The translations under genes and the position numbers were made by a program. A stretch of 64,000 bases of DNA from positions 23,431,001 to 23,495,000 of the forward strand of contig NC_079875.1 of assembly GCF_029227915.1 (NCBI RefSeq), in the 5' to 3' direction. Below the pieces are notes generated by a model. It did no database searches and was not told the DNA's origin. It saw nothing but the letters and a program-made list of their open reading frames with translations. Numbering within the stretch: the stretch's first letter is position 1; each line of letters opens with the position of its first letter. This DNA comes from Hydractinia symbiolongicarpus. Its lineage: Eukaryota > Cnidaria > Hydrozoa > Anthoathecata > Hydractiniidae. This document shows positions 11,136 to 22,000 of the stretch, piece by piece.

Positions 11136-12151
11136 TTAGCACATAGAAAATTTAGCCTGGTCTCTTCGGTAACACGAAGTTGAAATTTTTTGCTTTTTTT
11201 TAACAGCACTTAATCTGTCATAACTCATTGGCTCAATGAGTAAGTCTTGTAATTTTTTTACTCTGAATAGTGCAACATAGGCTAAACCTGATGTACGTTC
11301 AGTCATACCTATATCAATATAACTATTACTTAGAGTGAGACACTGTGGCTTATGTATAGTAAGAGCCCAACAAAGTTTAACAGGCAATTGATGTCTCTCC
11401 ACAGACATACCATTGTAAAAGTTCTCAACATTAACAGGCGTAATGGGTACCAAGCCATCTTCAAAATCTACCAAGGACTGTCCAGTATAATTGTCGAACT
11501 TCACTATAACAGCTATAGGCAATGACGGTGGAGAATGGTCCTGTTGATAAATGACATACTTAATATGACCCATGGACCCATTGCAAAAGCCATACTTTAT
11601 ACAAAGATTTCTGGTGAGCATGACTTTTGCATTTTTACATAAAAGTAATGTTGATTGCAAACCACAAAATTCTTCACTTTATAATTTGGACGCTGCATTG
11701 TTGTTATGAATTGCTTTAATCGCAATGGTACCACTTTTAAGTTTGTGAAGATTGTGCTTGTCAACAAGATGGTTTTCAAACGCCAACTTGGTTGAAAATT
11801 TCTCCATAACTTCAGAAGAAAACTTCGTTACACTTCTCTTTAGTAACATTTCCAGTCATATCTGAAGTGCCATCACCATTTCTTAAGCGTACAAGTAATT
11901 CACAAAATGAGTTTATTTTCAACCAGCTTAATAACTACTTGAAACTGACTGTATGCTATGAAACCCTGTAAAGCAATATCTGATTTAGGGCGTTGATAAT
12001 ATAACGACTTGTCAGAGATGGTGGGTAATTGTGCAAGGTCACCAAATTTAATACATTTAATCCTCCGAATAGTTTGCTTATTTTGCCAATTGCCTCCGAC
12101 ACCTTTTATCAATCCAACCAAATGTGCATTGACCAAGGACGGAAAATTCAT
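11136..12151 (-). pseudogene. Helitron Rep-helicase, C-terminal helicase part, broken
   Basis: 11136-11660 has the C-terminal Pif1-like motifs: 'KVMLTRNLCIKYGFCNGSMG', a 'VKFDNYTG' strand, 'RHQLPVKLCWALTIHKPQ' and 'AYVALFRVKKLQDL' (motif VI-like, SR replaced by FR). 11900-12151 carries a 'KFGDLAQLPTI' motif III-like piece. Several stops and frameshifts lie between them. As a Helitron it would have driven rolling-circle transposition. Here it is a relic. Confidence 0.85.
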
Positions 12152-12499
12152 CTATGATGATATATTCAATACCAACAAGATGTTCTTGTATACGCTGTAA
12201 AGCCGGACCTTTAAGTTCACAATTTTTTTCACCTTTAAGTGGTAACTGAAAAAGACTATGTAACGTTTGACCTTTTACGTTAAATGCAGCAGTACCAAAA
12301 TATGAGACAATGACACATTATTCCTGCAATAAACTTTTAATACCATTAATGAGATAACTTTTTCCTGAACCAGCTTGACCAGTTAAAATCAATATAACTG
12401 CAGATTATTTCCTTCAACAAAGTGCACATTGACCATATCATAAACACTCTTCTGCTCCATATTGAAGGTATTAACATCCTTATTGGTAGTAACTTTGGA

Positions 12500-13430
12500 G
12501 GAACAAAACCTCTATGATTTAACCCTAAAACTTAACAGGTTAAGTATTTCATTGTGCCTCGCTGCAATGTTCAAAATTTCCTTCACTTGAAGTATTGAAA
12601 GATAGGCTATCAGATCTGGTTTTTCTAACCAAAATGGCATTTGATGATGTACCTGTTCATTTGAAAACATTGTATTAGATCGTTCCAAAAATTTAGTAGA
12701 GTCGTTAGTTAAATAATTGTCTACAGTCCTGGTCATACTTTAAGCAGCAACATTCATCCTATCTGTTTGACAGTCAGTTATAATGGTATCAGACAATTCA
12801 TGTTGAAAATAAATTTTTGTTTTATTTAAATCTTCTTCCCATGCTGGGACTAATTCTTTTTCTGCATTAGTATGCTGAAAATCTTGCCATGCCTGAATAT
12901 ATTCCTCGTCATCTTGAGATTTCCATAAACTATCCACATTTTCTTTCCAGGGCTTATATTTAATCAACTGATACTTGCAGAATTTTGGATATGATTCATT
13001 TTTCGGACTTGAACTAAAAGCTAGAAAACATCTAACAAAAACATTTTGTCTCCATCTAAGTTGCTTTTTAATAAGTTGATACTTCGTAACAAAATTCAAA
13101 AAATTGACTTCCCGTAAAGTCTTACGATAACTATATCTTTTAGCATAAAAATCAAGTATCGTTTTTTTTTTTTTTGACTTCCAAATATCCATCATTTATT
13201 TCGCACCTATGTGAACCATCCAGTGAGGCATATACTGTCTGAAAAGTTGAATATACTAACTTCAAAGAAAGAATACTATGCATAACTTCCTGAATACTTA
13301 CTTTTAAAAAACATTTTTTTATTACATCTTCATCAACTACTTTTGAAATAATTGATTTAAAGGTGTCTTCAACAATTATTGACATTTTTTCTGCTTTTGA
13401 AGCGTATTTCGCTACATTCAACACATGCAG
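12500..13430 (-). pseudogene. Helitron Rep-helicase, upstream part, broken
   Basis: 13152-13424 reads 'NVAKYASKAEKMS' and 'QEVMHSILSLKLVYS', the region between the Rep nuclease and the helicase in animal Helitrons. 12740-13195 continues with 'DFYAKRYSYR' and 'YPKFCKYQLIKYKPW'. 12512-12736 is a following piece. The N-terminal DUF6570 and HUH Rep domain should lie to the right but are absent. The sequence ends at a LINE 3' end at about 13430. A DUF6570 fragment occurs separately at 19276-19560. Confidence 0.8.
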
Positions 13431-14760
13431 ATAGATAGATATTTTTCGTGAACAAAGGTATATACAATAGTAAAGTGTTAGTACAGTATTAAATTCAATA
13501 AATTTAATTGTTACAAGATTAAAAATATGTAATAATGCTATCTAACTAAACACCTTTGTAAACCAGGAAACTCACAGAAGACAAATAACTACTCTTATCC
13601 TTGAGAACCTGATGAAATAACATATCATGCTCTTGCTATAAAGACGCTTGTATATAAAAATATGCATGAAAAAGAGAATTAAAATAACCTACGTAAAAAA
13701 AGGCTAAATAACAAATGCCTGCACAAGATAAAGATCTAAAAGTACTAGACTTCATTGTTCAATCTGTGTAATATAAATGTTTTTACTTCGCTTTGAAAAC
13801 ATTTAAAGGATCGCTCATTGTCAAGTACAAATATATCAATTTTGTGTATGCTATTCCAGATATATGAACCACGATATGAAGTTGATAACTGACTGGCCTT
13901 AGTTTTTCTGTATGGTGGATAGTACTGACCAGATGACCTGGTTGAATATTTACTTTCTCTTACTTGAAACATTAGAAGTTAGAAATTATGGGGGGTATAG
14001 ATTTGTTTTTCATTTTATACATAAGCATACGTTCTGAATTTTTTTGCATGCTTCTAATGTTTAAATCAAGTGTAGAAAAAGTATTTTTGGTTAGGTCAGG
14101 ATTCGAACTAAGTCCAGCCAGTTCAAAGTAAGGAGTATCAATACATTTTTTAATATTGTGATTGTCAAATAAGTTATTGTCTGGATCATAATTATCTGAA
14201 AGTGTGATTCCTTGATTTTTAAAAAAGTTTGAGGATAGATTTTCAAACAAAGTTATTGATTCCGTCATTGTAGAAAATTAGATAACTGTCAGAAACAGAA
14301 TATAAGAAACAATAAATGAATAAGTTTTACTTGTTGTTTTCTCTATGAGCCTTTTGCTTTATCAATGTTTTATAACTTACTTTCGATTTTACGCCTTTGT
14401 TTTTCAATTCCTTCATCTCTTGAAACAAGCCTTTCCTAATTGTTAATGTGCGTTCGGAGAAATCTTCGTTGACATAAACTGGTTCGTTACCTTCCCACAA
14501 TTTATTTTGAAAGTGTGATTGCAAAACCTTCTCCCTGTCCTTGTAATTTAAAAATTTTGCCACAATTGTTCTTTTCTTACCTGCCTCTTTTCTTCCAGTT
14601 CTATGAGCGCGTTCGATAGGTATATCCGTAGTTATACCAAGCCTGGTTGTTATAACGTTTCGAATTTTGTTCTCGCTATCTTCCCATGTTTCGTTCTCAG
14701 ATTCCGCCACATTTTCAAATTACTAAATTACGTAAGGCCGCGAAGCGGCCGCAATCTAAT
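13428..14760 (-). mobile_element. Internally deleted LINE (ORF1, endonuclease start, RT tail)
   Basis: 14327-14710 is a LINE ORF1-like protein ('ENETWEDSENKIRN', 'IERAHRTGRKEAGKKR', 'FLNYKDREKVL'). 13972-14268 begins ORF2: its 'TLDLNIRSMQKN' is the N-terminal strand of an APE-type endonuclease. After only about 80 residues it passes into 'MYKMKNKSIPP', which belongs to the extreme RT C-terminus. 13745-13972, in another frame, continues with 'YRGSYIWNSI'. So more than 700 residues of endonuclease and RT are missing. A 3' UTR and an ATCT-type tail end near 13428. Confidence 0.75.
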
Positions 14761-14924
14761 TTGGATTTTATGAATAAAATTGAAGTACGATATGTATGAT
14801 ACAGTATGATACATCAAATTTCCGTCGATATAATGCTGAGTCATCAACCCTATAGCCCTAGAATAAGCGCGGCCCTACGGGCCACACATATCCTCAGTTC
14901 GAAGCGCCACCCAATCCTATTGCA

Positions 14925-15325
14925 TTTTGAAATGTGACATAGGCTAAATAGTTTTCCGGTAATGCTTTTGCCAAGTTGTCTTACCAGACCAACTACCCCG
15001 TTTTAACTACTTGCACATCCCAAATAAATGTAAATCGAGGTTTGGTTGGTCTCAAATTGAATACACCTGTCATAAGTGAACAATTCCTAGGATGTTCACC
15101 TACATTAACAGAATTTATAGGATTATGGTATGCAGAAATAGCTGACCTATGACCATTTATTGTGCTATATTCACAACCTTTGTGAAAGAGCATTGCTAAA
15201 TAGTTGGCAATTATATTTACATCACATCGAACAGGATCATCCTATTGTTGCATACACCAGCCAGTCCATTTTTCCAGGGCGATTGGTAATTAGAAATCGA
15301 GCCTCTGGGCCGGAGTTTGTGATAA
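14925..15325 (-). pseudogene. DIRS-type retroelement: tyrosine recombinase N-terminal part
   Basis: The minus frame gives 'YSTINGHRSAISAYHNPINS', 'VGEHPRNCSLMTGVFNLRP' and 'FIWDVQVV', the hallmark start of DIRS tyrosine recombinases. 'KWTGWC', upstream, is the usual linker. A stop follows and the catalytic C-terminal half is absent. It is the continuation of 18456-19275. The two parts are separated by the hAT-like element. Confidence 0.85.
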
Positions 15326-18300
15326 CAGGGTGGCCACTCGTCCTTGAAAACCTTGAATGTTCTTGAATGTTCTTGAATTTTATTTGGTCTTGAATTGTTC
15401 TTGAAATAGTATGTTTTCCACCCTTGGTTCTTGAATGTTCTTGAGTTTTTACAATTCTATGAAAAATCTTTTTAGAATAGTAAAAAAATGTCTAGTAAAA
15501 AAAGTACCAGAATGCATGGAAAAAGTATTTTTAATGAAAGTTGGTTGAGCGATGAACAGTTTAAAATATGGTTGAAAAGGGGACCAGATAAACACAAAGC
15601 ATTGTGTAGACTTTGTAACACAGTGATAGACATAACTATAATGGGAAAAAGTGCTTTAGCATCGCATTCTAAGGGCAACAAGCATCAAGTGAATGTGAAA
15701 AACTATAGTCCAGTTTCTGGTCTGTTCTTCAAAAGTAACCCTCCAAAGCCATCATCAAGCAAAGACGCCTCCCCCGCCACTAACAAGATTGATTTAATGA
15801 TGAGTACATTAGCAGTTTCCCATGCTGAAATTCGTTGGGCTCTGAAAGTACTAACATCACATCATTCATTTCGTTCTTGCTTGAATTTGAACCAGCTATT
15901 TTGTGTGATGTTCCCTGACAGTGACATAGCAAAGTCATTCCAGTTATCAAAAACGAAATGTGCGTACTACATCGTACATGGATTAGCCCCATATTTCATG
16001 GAAATCTTGCTCCAAGAAATTAAAAATTCGCCAACCTATTCCACACTTTTTGACGAAAGTTTGAATCATTATAAACAGGAAGAACAAATGGACGTTCAGA
16101 TTCGTTTCTGGAATGAAAATCTCTATGAAGTCCAGACACGTTACCTAACCTCAAGGTTTTTCAGGCGCCCAAATGCAGATAACATCTTGCACGAGATTCT
16201 TCAAGCAACTGATGCGTTACCCCAGAAATCAATGGTCATGCTTTCCATGGACGGACCAAACACTAATTGGAAAGTTTATGAAAATTTAAAATCGCATCGT
16301 ACTGAGAAAGAATATCCCCAAATTATTGATGTTGGTTCGTGTGGATTACACGTGGTGCACGGAGCCTTTCAGACTGGCGTAAAAGCAACTGGCTGGAAAT
16401 TGGAAAAGGTTTTAAAGGCCATGTGGAAGCTGTTCAATGATTCCCCAGCTCGAAGAGATCTATATATTCAGTTAAGCAAATCAGATGTTTTTCCAATAAT
16501 GTTTTGCCAGACACGCTGGGTTGAGGATGAACCTGTTGCCATCCGAGCAAAGGAAGTTTGGGAAAATGTTGTGAATGTCATAAAGCATTATCAAACCTTA
16601 TGCAAATCAAAACAACCAAGCAAAAACAGTTCGTATGACACCTTGGTCACCCACCACACTGACATGTTTATGCAAGTAAAGTTACAATTCTTTGTTGATG
16701 TAGCCAGCATGATGTCTTCGTATCTGAAGCAATTCCAGACGGATAATCCAATGATGCCATTTGTTTCGGAAATATTAGAAAATATTATCCGTCGGTTAAT
16801 GAAGATTTTCATTCGGAAAACCGTTATTGATGAAGCTGATTCAGCTTATTCTTTAATTAAAATTGATTTGCAGAAACGAGAGAATTATTTACCACCGGAA
16901 TTAGTCAAGTTACCAACTGCCACCAAAACCTTGCTTTCGTCCCTTCAAGCCAGTTTGACAAAGAAGTTGAAGTTTAAAGGAGAATGTGCTGCACTTATTA
17001 AAGGTATTATTGAAAAGCTACAAGAACGATCGCCATTGAAACACCTTTTTGTTCGATCTTTGTCTAGTCTTGTTCCAAAGAATATGATTGAAAGTAAAAA
17101 CTGTCTACTTAAGTTTGAAAAGGTCGTGGACAAGTTTTACACAACAAATCACATCAATTCAAAAGAAGCAGATAATGCCAAGTTGCAGTTGGAGGAGTTC
17201 ATCTCACGCACAGCTAAGACTCATAAAGATAAGTTTCTTGGCTTTAGCCTTTCTGATAATCGTTTGGATCATTTTTACCGCGAGTATTTAAACGGTTCTG
17301 ATAAATACAAAGATTTATGGAAAGTCATGGTGATGGTCTTCACTATTTCACATGGACAAAGCCAGATCGAGAGAGGATTCAGCATCAACAAAGAAGTCAC
17401 TATCGAAAATCTTAAAAACAAGTCACTATGTGCTCAGCGGTTGGTATATGATGCCTTAAAGTGTTGCAAGAAAGATGTGCATGATATTAAAATCACCGCC
17501 AAAATGGTTACATTATGTAAAACAGCCCGTTCTAGGTATGTATTTGCCCTTGAAGAAGTAAAAAAATCAAAAGAAAATGAAGCAGCGAATAACAAGAGAA
17601 AGATAATAGCATATGAGATTGATAGTGTGAAACGCAAACGAATGGAGGTAGATACATGTATTCGATCATTGAACAAAGATATGAACAACTGTCTTGATGA
17701 GGGCGAGGTTAGCCATGACATTGCTATGTTTCTGAAAGCAAATGCATTCAGAAAAGCCATTACAGAGAAAAAAGTGACAATGGTGGATTTAGATGAGGCT
17801 ATTAAAAAACTGGAGGAAGATCTCAAAAACTAATAACCTCTATAATACTCGTAGTTTGTTGACATTAGTTTATTTCAAGATATATGGATTATTTATTAGC
17901 TTCATATTAGCGTCATTTTGTCTGGTTCATTTTCTAATTTGAAGATCTTCTTATACAATACAATATATGTTCTATTTTTAATTGAGAATTAAAGTTTTAT
18001 AAAACACAAGAAATAGAATCCTTTGGACCGTTTCCATAATACTGGTAAATAGATTTTAGAAACAAGAAGAGAAGAACACTATTTATTGAACTTTGTTATT
18101 TTTGTGACTTTTATATTCTGTTATTTTTAGTTTTACACTTTTGTTACTATATAATTCTAGCTTTCTGATAAGTATTTATAAACTTGTACACAAAGTAGCT
18201 ATGTACTCCTAAAAGAATGATTTCTGGAACGATATCAACTTTATTATCAAGGTTTCTACATGTCTACACTCTTTTATTTTGTTCAAATTATCACAGATTA

Positions 18301-18455
18301 TGCTATATTGATGTATAAAGTCAGTGAATTGATCAAGATATTAGCTTTTGTTGAAGTTGTTAAAAATTATTTTTGTCCTTGAAAACCAATATTTTGTTCT
18401 TGAATTGTTCTTGATTAGTTCTTGGATTTTTTTTTAATTTTGAGTGGCCACCCTG
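15326..18455 (+). mobile_element. hAT-like DNA transposon, apparently complete
   Basis: The ends are perfect 14-bp inverted repeats: 'cagggtggccactc' at 15326-15339 and its complement at 18442-18455. 'gataa' directly flanks both ends (15321-15325, 18456-18460), giving a 5-bp target duplication. Both subterminal regions are packed with 'ttcttgaa' motifs. They share 'tccttgaaaacc' in the same orientation, which may be transposase-binding sites. The element interrupts a DIRS coding region. With one intact ORF and matched ends it is the youngest visible insertion here. The 5-bp duplication is shorter than the 8 bp usual for hAT. Confidence 0.9.
15488..17833 (+). CDS. hAT-like transposase, intact 781-residue ORF
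   Basis: The ORF has no internal stop and is centred between the inverted ends. Residues about 36-66 form a BED/C2H2-type finger ('LCRLCNTV' ... 'HSKGNKH'). The middle has 'SMDGPNTNWK', a 'CGLHVVH' motif like the Cys-x2-His of the hAT catalytic domain, and 'CQTRWVEDE'. The C-terminus has 'SQIERGFSINKEV' and 'LKNKSLCAQRLVYDAL', resembling the hAT dimerisation region, then a Lys/Glu-rich coiled-coil tail. It would cut and paste the element. It belongs to a hAT-related group I cannot name. The start chosen is the first ATG after the left end region. Confidence 0.85.
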   Translation: MSSKKSTRMHGKSIFNESWLSDEQFKIWLKRGPDKHKALCRLCNTVIDITIMGKSALASHSKGNKHQVNVKNYSPVSGLFFKSNPPKPSSSKDASPATNKIDLMMSTLAVSHAEIRWALKVLTSHHSFRSCLNLNQLFCVMFPDSDIAKSFQLSKTKCAYYIVHGLAPYFMEILLQEIKNSPTYSTLFDESLNHYKQEEQMDVQIRFWNENLYEVQTRYLTSRFFRRPNADNILHEILQATDALPQKSMVMLSMDGPNTNWKVYENLKSHRTEKEYPQIIDVGSCGLHVVHGAFQTGVKATGWKLEKVLKAMWKLFNDSPARRDLYIQLSKSDVFPIMFCQTRWVEDEPVAIRAKEVWENVVNVIKHYQTLCKSKQPSKNSSYDTLVTHHTDMFMQVKLQFFVDVASMMSSYLKQFQTDNPMMPFVSEILENIIRRLMKIFIRKTVIDEADSAYSLIKIDLQKRENYLPPELVKLPTATKTLLSSLQASLTKKLKFKGECAALIKGIIEKLQERSPLKHLFVRSLSSLVPKNMIESKNCLLKFEKVVDKFYTTNHINSKEADNAKLQLEEFISRTAKTHKDKFLGFSLSDNRLDHFYREYLNGSDKYKDLWKVMVMVFTISHGQSQIERGFSINKEVTIENLKNKSLCAQRLVYDALKCCKKDVHDIKITAKMVTLCKTARSRYVFALEEVKKSKENEAANNKRKIIAYEIDSVKRKRMEVDTCIRSLNKDMNNCLDEGEVSHDIAMFLKANAFRKAITEKKVTMVDLDEAIKKLEEDLKN

Positions 18456-19275
18456 GATAAGATCTGTAGCTTTCTCTGATAATCCCTCTGAAGCCAAGCA
18501 TTGCCTGAAACAGTCCAAGCCGCTAGCCTCAGTTGTTTTGGTCTTACTAGCGGGTGTATTTGTCCCTGAGCATTTGTTAAAACTTTTGGATGCAAGACAG
18601 AAGTACTGGATTCTGATTTGACAATTCCAACAGAACTGAATACCATGGCTGACTTTGCCAAGTTGGTGTTACCAAAAGAAGAACTGACCCCTCTTGGACC
18701 ACTTTCTTGAGAATTTTGGTTATCAGACCAAATGGAGGAAACGCATAGCCGTACAGATCCCCCCACACCTGTTGAAGTGCGTCTGTTCCCACACTGTTTG
18801 GGTCTGGCCGCCACGACAGGTACCGTTTTAACTGATGATTCAGACGGGAGGCAAATAGATGTATCTCTGGTTGTTGTCTTATTTGTATTAGTCGCGAAAA
18901 CAGTGCTGGATCCAAGTGCCAATCGCTCGGATGTACAATTTTCGAGACTCCCAGTCCGCCACTACATTCAGCTTGCTTGGAAGATATTCTGCAGTACTCA
19001 TGATCTCTTTCGAAAAAAGGAAATTCCATATTTCTTTGGCTATTTTCACCATATTCTGATTTTTCGTTCCCCCCATTTTTAGGAGATAGCTCAATGCTGT
19101 CATGTTGTCTATTTGTAAATGAATTGTTTTTTGGACATGGTTTTTCAAAAATGTTTGTAGAGCTAATTTTACTGCTAACAACTCTAACACATGTGGTGAT
19201 TCTTCTCCTGAATCGACCATGTTCCTCTTGTGGAAATTCCCCGACAGGCTGCCCCCCAACCCTGAGTTGAGGCAT
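18456..19275 (-). pseudogene. DIRS-type retroelement: RNase H and linker, frameshifted
   Basis: Minus frames together give 'TDASTQGWGAACRG' (RNase H first Asp), 'LELLAVKLALQTF', 'LQIDNMTALSYLLKMGGT' (Asp) and 'EYLPSKLNVVADWESR' (Asp). 'IHLFASRLNHQL', 'YLSWRPDPNS', 'YAFPPFGLITKIL' and 'WQSQPWYSVLL' follow. This order is diagnostic of DIRS/Ngaro-type elements. At least one frameshift lies near 18930. The RT is missing. At about 19275 the frame fuses abruptly to a Helitron fragment. The left end is the hAT insertion site. Confidence 0.9.
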
Positions 19276-19560
19276 CTGTCTGAATTTGTCGTCTTACCCT
19301 AAATTCATAGTTATTATCATTTTTTCCCTTAACTGCAAATGTAACAATTGATAAATCACCTGGCAAATTAGACAAAATTTTTGCTATTTTGGTTACATTA
19401 TGAGGAAGGGTTATTGTGTGACCTTTATAACTAAAGTAACCTTAACCAGGCTTAACATACACCTGCATTACTGAAAAGGCTCTTGAGATTAGCATTTCCT
19501 CGCATTGTATTAACCCTTTAACTTCTTCTTGACACTGTGCATAGTACCATGAAATTATCT
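19276..19560 (-). pseudogene. Helitron N-terminal (DUF6570-type) fragment
   Basis: The minus frame reads 'LIQCEEMLISRAFSVMQVY', 'GHTITLPHNVTKIAKIL' and 'SNLPGDLSIVTF' and ends at 'FRVRR'. This follows the N-terminal block of animal Helitron Rep-helicases ('..EEMLI.R..P.M..Y....G..GHVINLP'). One stop occurs (near 19441). The downstream Rep is not here. The sequence switches to DIRS RNase H at about 19275, so this is a chimeric junction between two elements. Confidence 0.7.
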
Positions 19561-19974
19561 TTGCCAATTTTTTTTCAATTTCTCCTTAATACTACTACTA
19601 CTGCAGCTACTATTTTTATTTTTTCCTACAATTTCAACTGGCCAAGTCTCAAAACATACATTGCATTGCTTTATTTGATATTTATTTATGGACTTATGGA
19701 ATTTTTTATTTTTTTTGTTTGTATCTTCTTTGTTTGTATCTTATCTATATGATTATATAGACATGTGAACAACATTATGATTGTATTCAAAATTTGAACA
19801 CCTAATTTTTTCACTGCTTTTAGAATTAGCAAAAGAGTAAAAATACATCATGAAATCACCTTTTTCAATCTTTTTATTTTTTTTAGAATTCTTTAAAACT
19901 ATCATAGGATCATCCTTTTAGGTTTTTTAGAAAGTTCTAAGTACCTTATATTAAATTGTTCACAAACTTTCCTT

Positions 19975-20190
19975 TTTTTAACTTCTACTGGAGGTTTTAT
20001 TTCGTCATCACATTGTAACAATTTTGAATAACAATGATCGAAACCTGTTGTAAATCAGATAAGCTGTTAGAAATTTTCTTTTTTTTTACTTTTACTGAAC
20101 GTTTTTCATTCTCGTCGCATTTTAAGAATGTTAAATAACAATGATCAAATTCTATTTTGAATTACAAATCAGATAAGCTAGTATCTGTCA
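19975..20190 (+). repeat. Diverged tandem repeat, two units of about 109 bp
   Basis: Both units begin with a T-run plus 'actt.tactg', share 'aataacaatgatc' and end with 'aaatcagataagct'. Neither has a convincing ORF. It lies between the Helitron fragment and R1 copy b. Confidence 0.6.
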
Positions 20191-20497
20191 AAAAGATGTA
20201 TTTTGCGTACTATTATTTAATTAGTCCTAATCCGTTTTTAAATTACATGAACTATCAGTGGTTATTTCACTATGTTGAGAAGGTAAATTTATTTTTGGTT
20301 TTACATACACCAGGAAAAACCACCCATTGGCATTGTTGCTAAGCAATTTTCAAGTGATTCATACTGGGCTATATTATCACTGAGATCGTCATAGTATTCC
20401 CACAAAGAATTCTTGTAAACTGCACACGTAAAATATAACCCACTGTTTTTAGCTAATCCAGCTAACCTATAAACTGTTTTGTCTAAATATATTCCAG

Positions 20498-20965
20498 TAA
20501 GGTGCCCAAGTTTACTAACTGGTCCTGTCGTGACAACCTCCTGTGTAAGGCTGAGTGTTGGGGCTCTGTAACACATGTGGAAAGTCACAAGTTCTGGCGC
20601 ACAGGAGGGTTTTATTTAATTCTTTTTTATATTAGTATATTTTTAACATATACATTTTTTCTATTTGTGTCCGATCTGTCACCAGTCCATTTATGTTGTT
20701 AGCTCTGTCTTGTGTCGTATTGTTTGTGATTAAAGGATTGTTTTTCTCTTTACGATTTTCTTAAAAAATAGTTTTAGGTCCAAGTTGGACAGTACAGTAC
20801 ATGAGTACTGTCCAACTTGGACAGTACTCATATACTGTCAAAGTCATGTTTGTAAGAAGCAAGAAAGTGTATTCAGCATCTTCTGGGAGCCGAATCCCAG
20901 TTTTGACAACCACCGTCCCTGTAGACAAGATGCTTCAGTGCAGCTTGCTGTATTGTAAACCTTTT
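20498..20965 (+). repeat. Interspersed repeat R1, copy b (5' truncated)
   Basis: Aligns in inverse orientation with copy a across the 'ggctgagtgttgggg' core, 'gtcacaagttctggcgcaca', 'gttgttagctctgtcttgtg' and the tail 'gtagacaagatgcttcagtg'. It starts abruptly at 'gtgcccaagtttactaact', with about 200 bp of 5' sequence missing compared with copy a. Confidence 0.8.
20778..20822. repeat. Perfect 18-bp inverted repeat inside R1 copy b
   Basis: Arms 20778-20795 and 20805-20822 are exact complements ('gtccaagttggacagtac') around a 9-base loop. Copy a has only one arm (345-358 region), so the hairpin arose in this copy by local inverted duplication or template switching. Confidence 0.85.
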
Positions 20966-21263
20966 TCATTTCTTTTAACTGCAATACTCCCATAGCACTG
21001 GGACTAATCTCAATAAAAAGAACATCACTGAAGTGTATATCCACTGTCTTACGATTACAGCGGTTTTTACAATCGTCACATGAATAGATTGAGGATCATT
21101 GTGTTTTATAATCAATTTAAACCAGTCATTACTACATAAGCCATGTTTTCTATATCATAGTCTGTTATATAATGAACAAACACGTCAGTCTTCAACGAAA
21201 AACTTCTTTTCCAATTATTGCGCGAGGCTCCTACTTCAAACGAAGAAAAAATTGTTGATTTTT

Positions 21264-21635
21264 CTACATCCAACAATCCATTAAAAACATTTCAAGTAAA
21301 TATTTCGCTAAATTGGGTATTACAATCCATAGCACGTAAAGAATACATTTGGAACGTAAAAAAGACCAAACTTGCTCCCTTAGTTGGTTAAAACAAATAC
21401 TAGACACATTGTCATTTACATACACAAAATGTACATTACCATCAGCTAACAACCTTAACAGATCACATCCTTCTTCACATAAACGCAAATACTGACATAC
21501 AGCATTAATAAAAAGTTGAAGAAATGTATCAATGGCACAAGAAAACTTTCCAGTTTTAAATTTCGATGCATTCATAAAATGCGGCATTTGATTCAACGCC
21601 AGGATCCGTTCTGAGTTTAATTTCATATAAGACAT
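21264..21635 (-). CDS. Unrecognised ORF, 123 residues
   Basis: The frame contains 'MPHFMNASKFKTGKFSCAID' followed by hydrophobic helix-like stretches and Cys-rich parts. It reads more like protein than chance, yet I do not recognise a family. It lies between R1 copies and a Harbinger fragment, so it may be transposon debris. Spurious translation is possible. Confidence 0.25.
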   Translation of the reverse strand: MSYMKLNSERILALNQMPHFMNASKFKTGKFSCAIDTFLQLFINAVCQYLRLCEEGCDLLRLLADGNVHFVYVNDNVSSICFNQLREQVWSFLRSKCILYVLWIVIPNLAKYLLEMFLMDCWM

Positions 21636-22000
21636 AAGTTATCCTACTTACTTACTGCTAACAGGTTTGGAAACAACGTGGTTCACACAAAAACGAATCT
21701 TTTCTTGAAGACAAAATTTACGTGGGCTGCAGCGACATTTAAGCACATTAAACGAGAAAAAAAAAGCTCCATATTACAAAGCTTCATATTAACATAAAAG
21801 AATCTCGATTAAAATTTTTTATCGCATTCAAATCTTCAGAGACAACAAGACACCAAGACAAAAAAAGTTTTGCTCGATGAGTGTTTTTTTTGTCTTAGTG
21901 GTACCAAACACACAGGTTGTGTTATATCAGAGCCGGGTTGGATGATTGAGCATAATTCCCCCGCGAAGTAAAGAGTGGAAAAAATTTTTTGCATACGTAA

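Noticed and set aside
15472-15681. Minus-strand ORF opposite the hAT-like transposase, and similar ones at 16591-16812 and 17434-17826
   Set aside because: They are shadows of the intact plus-strand coding sequence.
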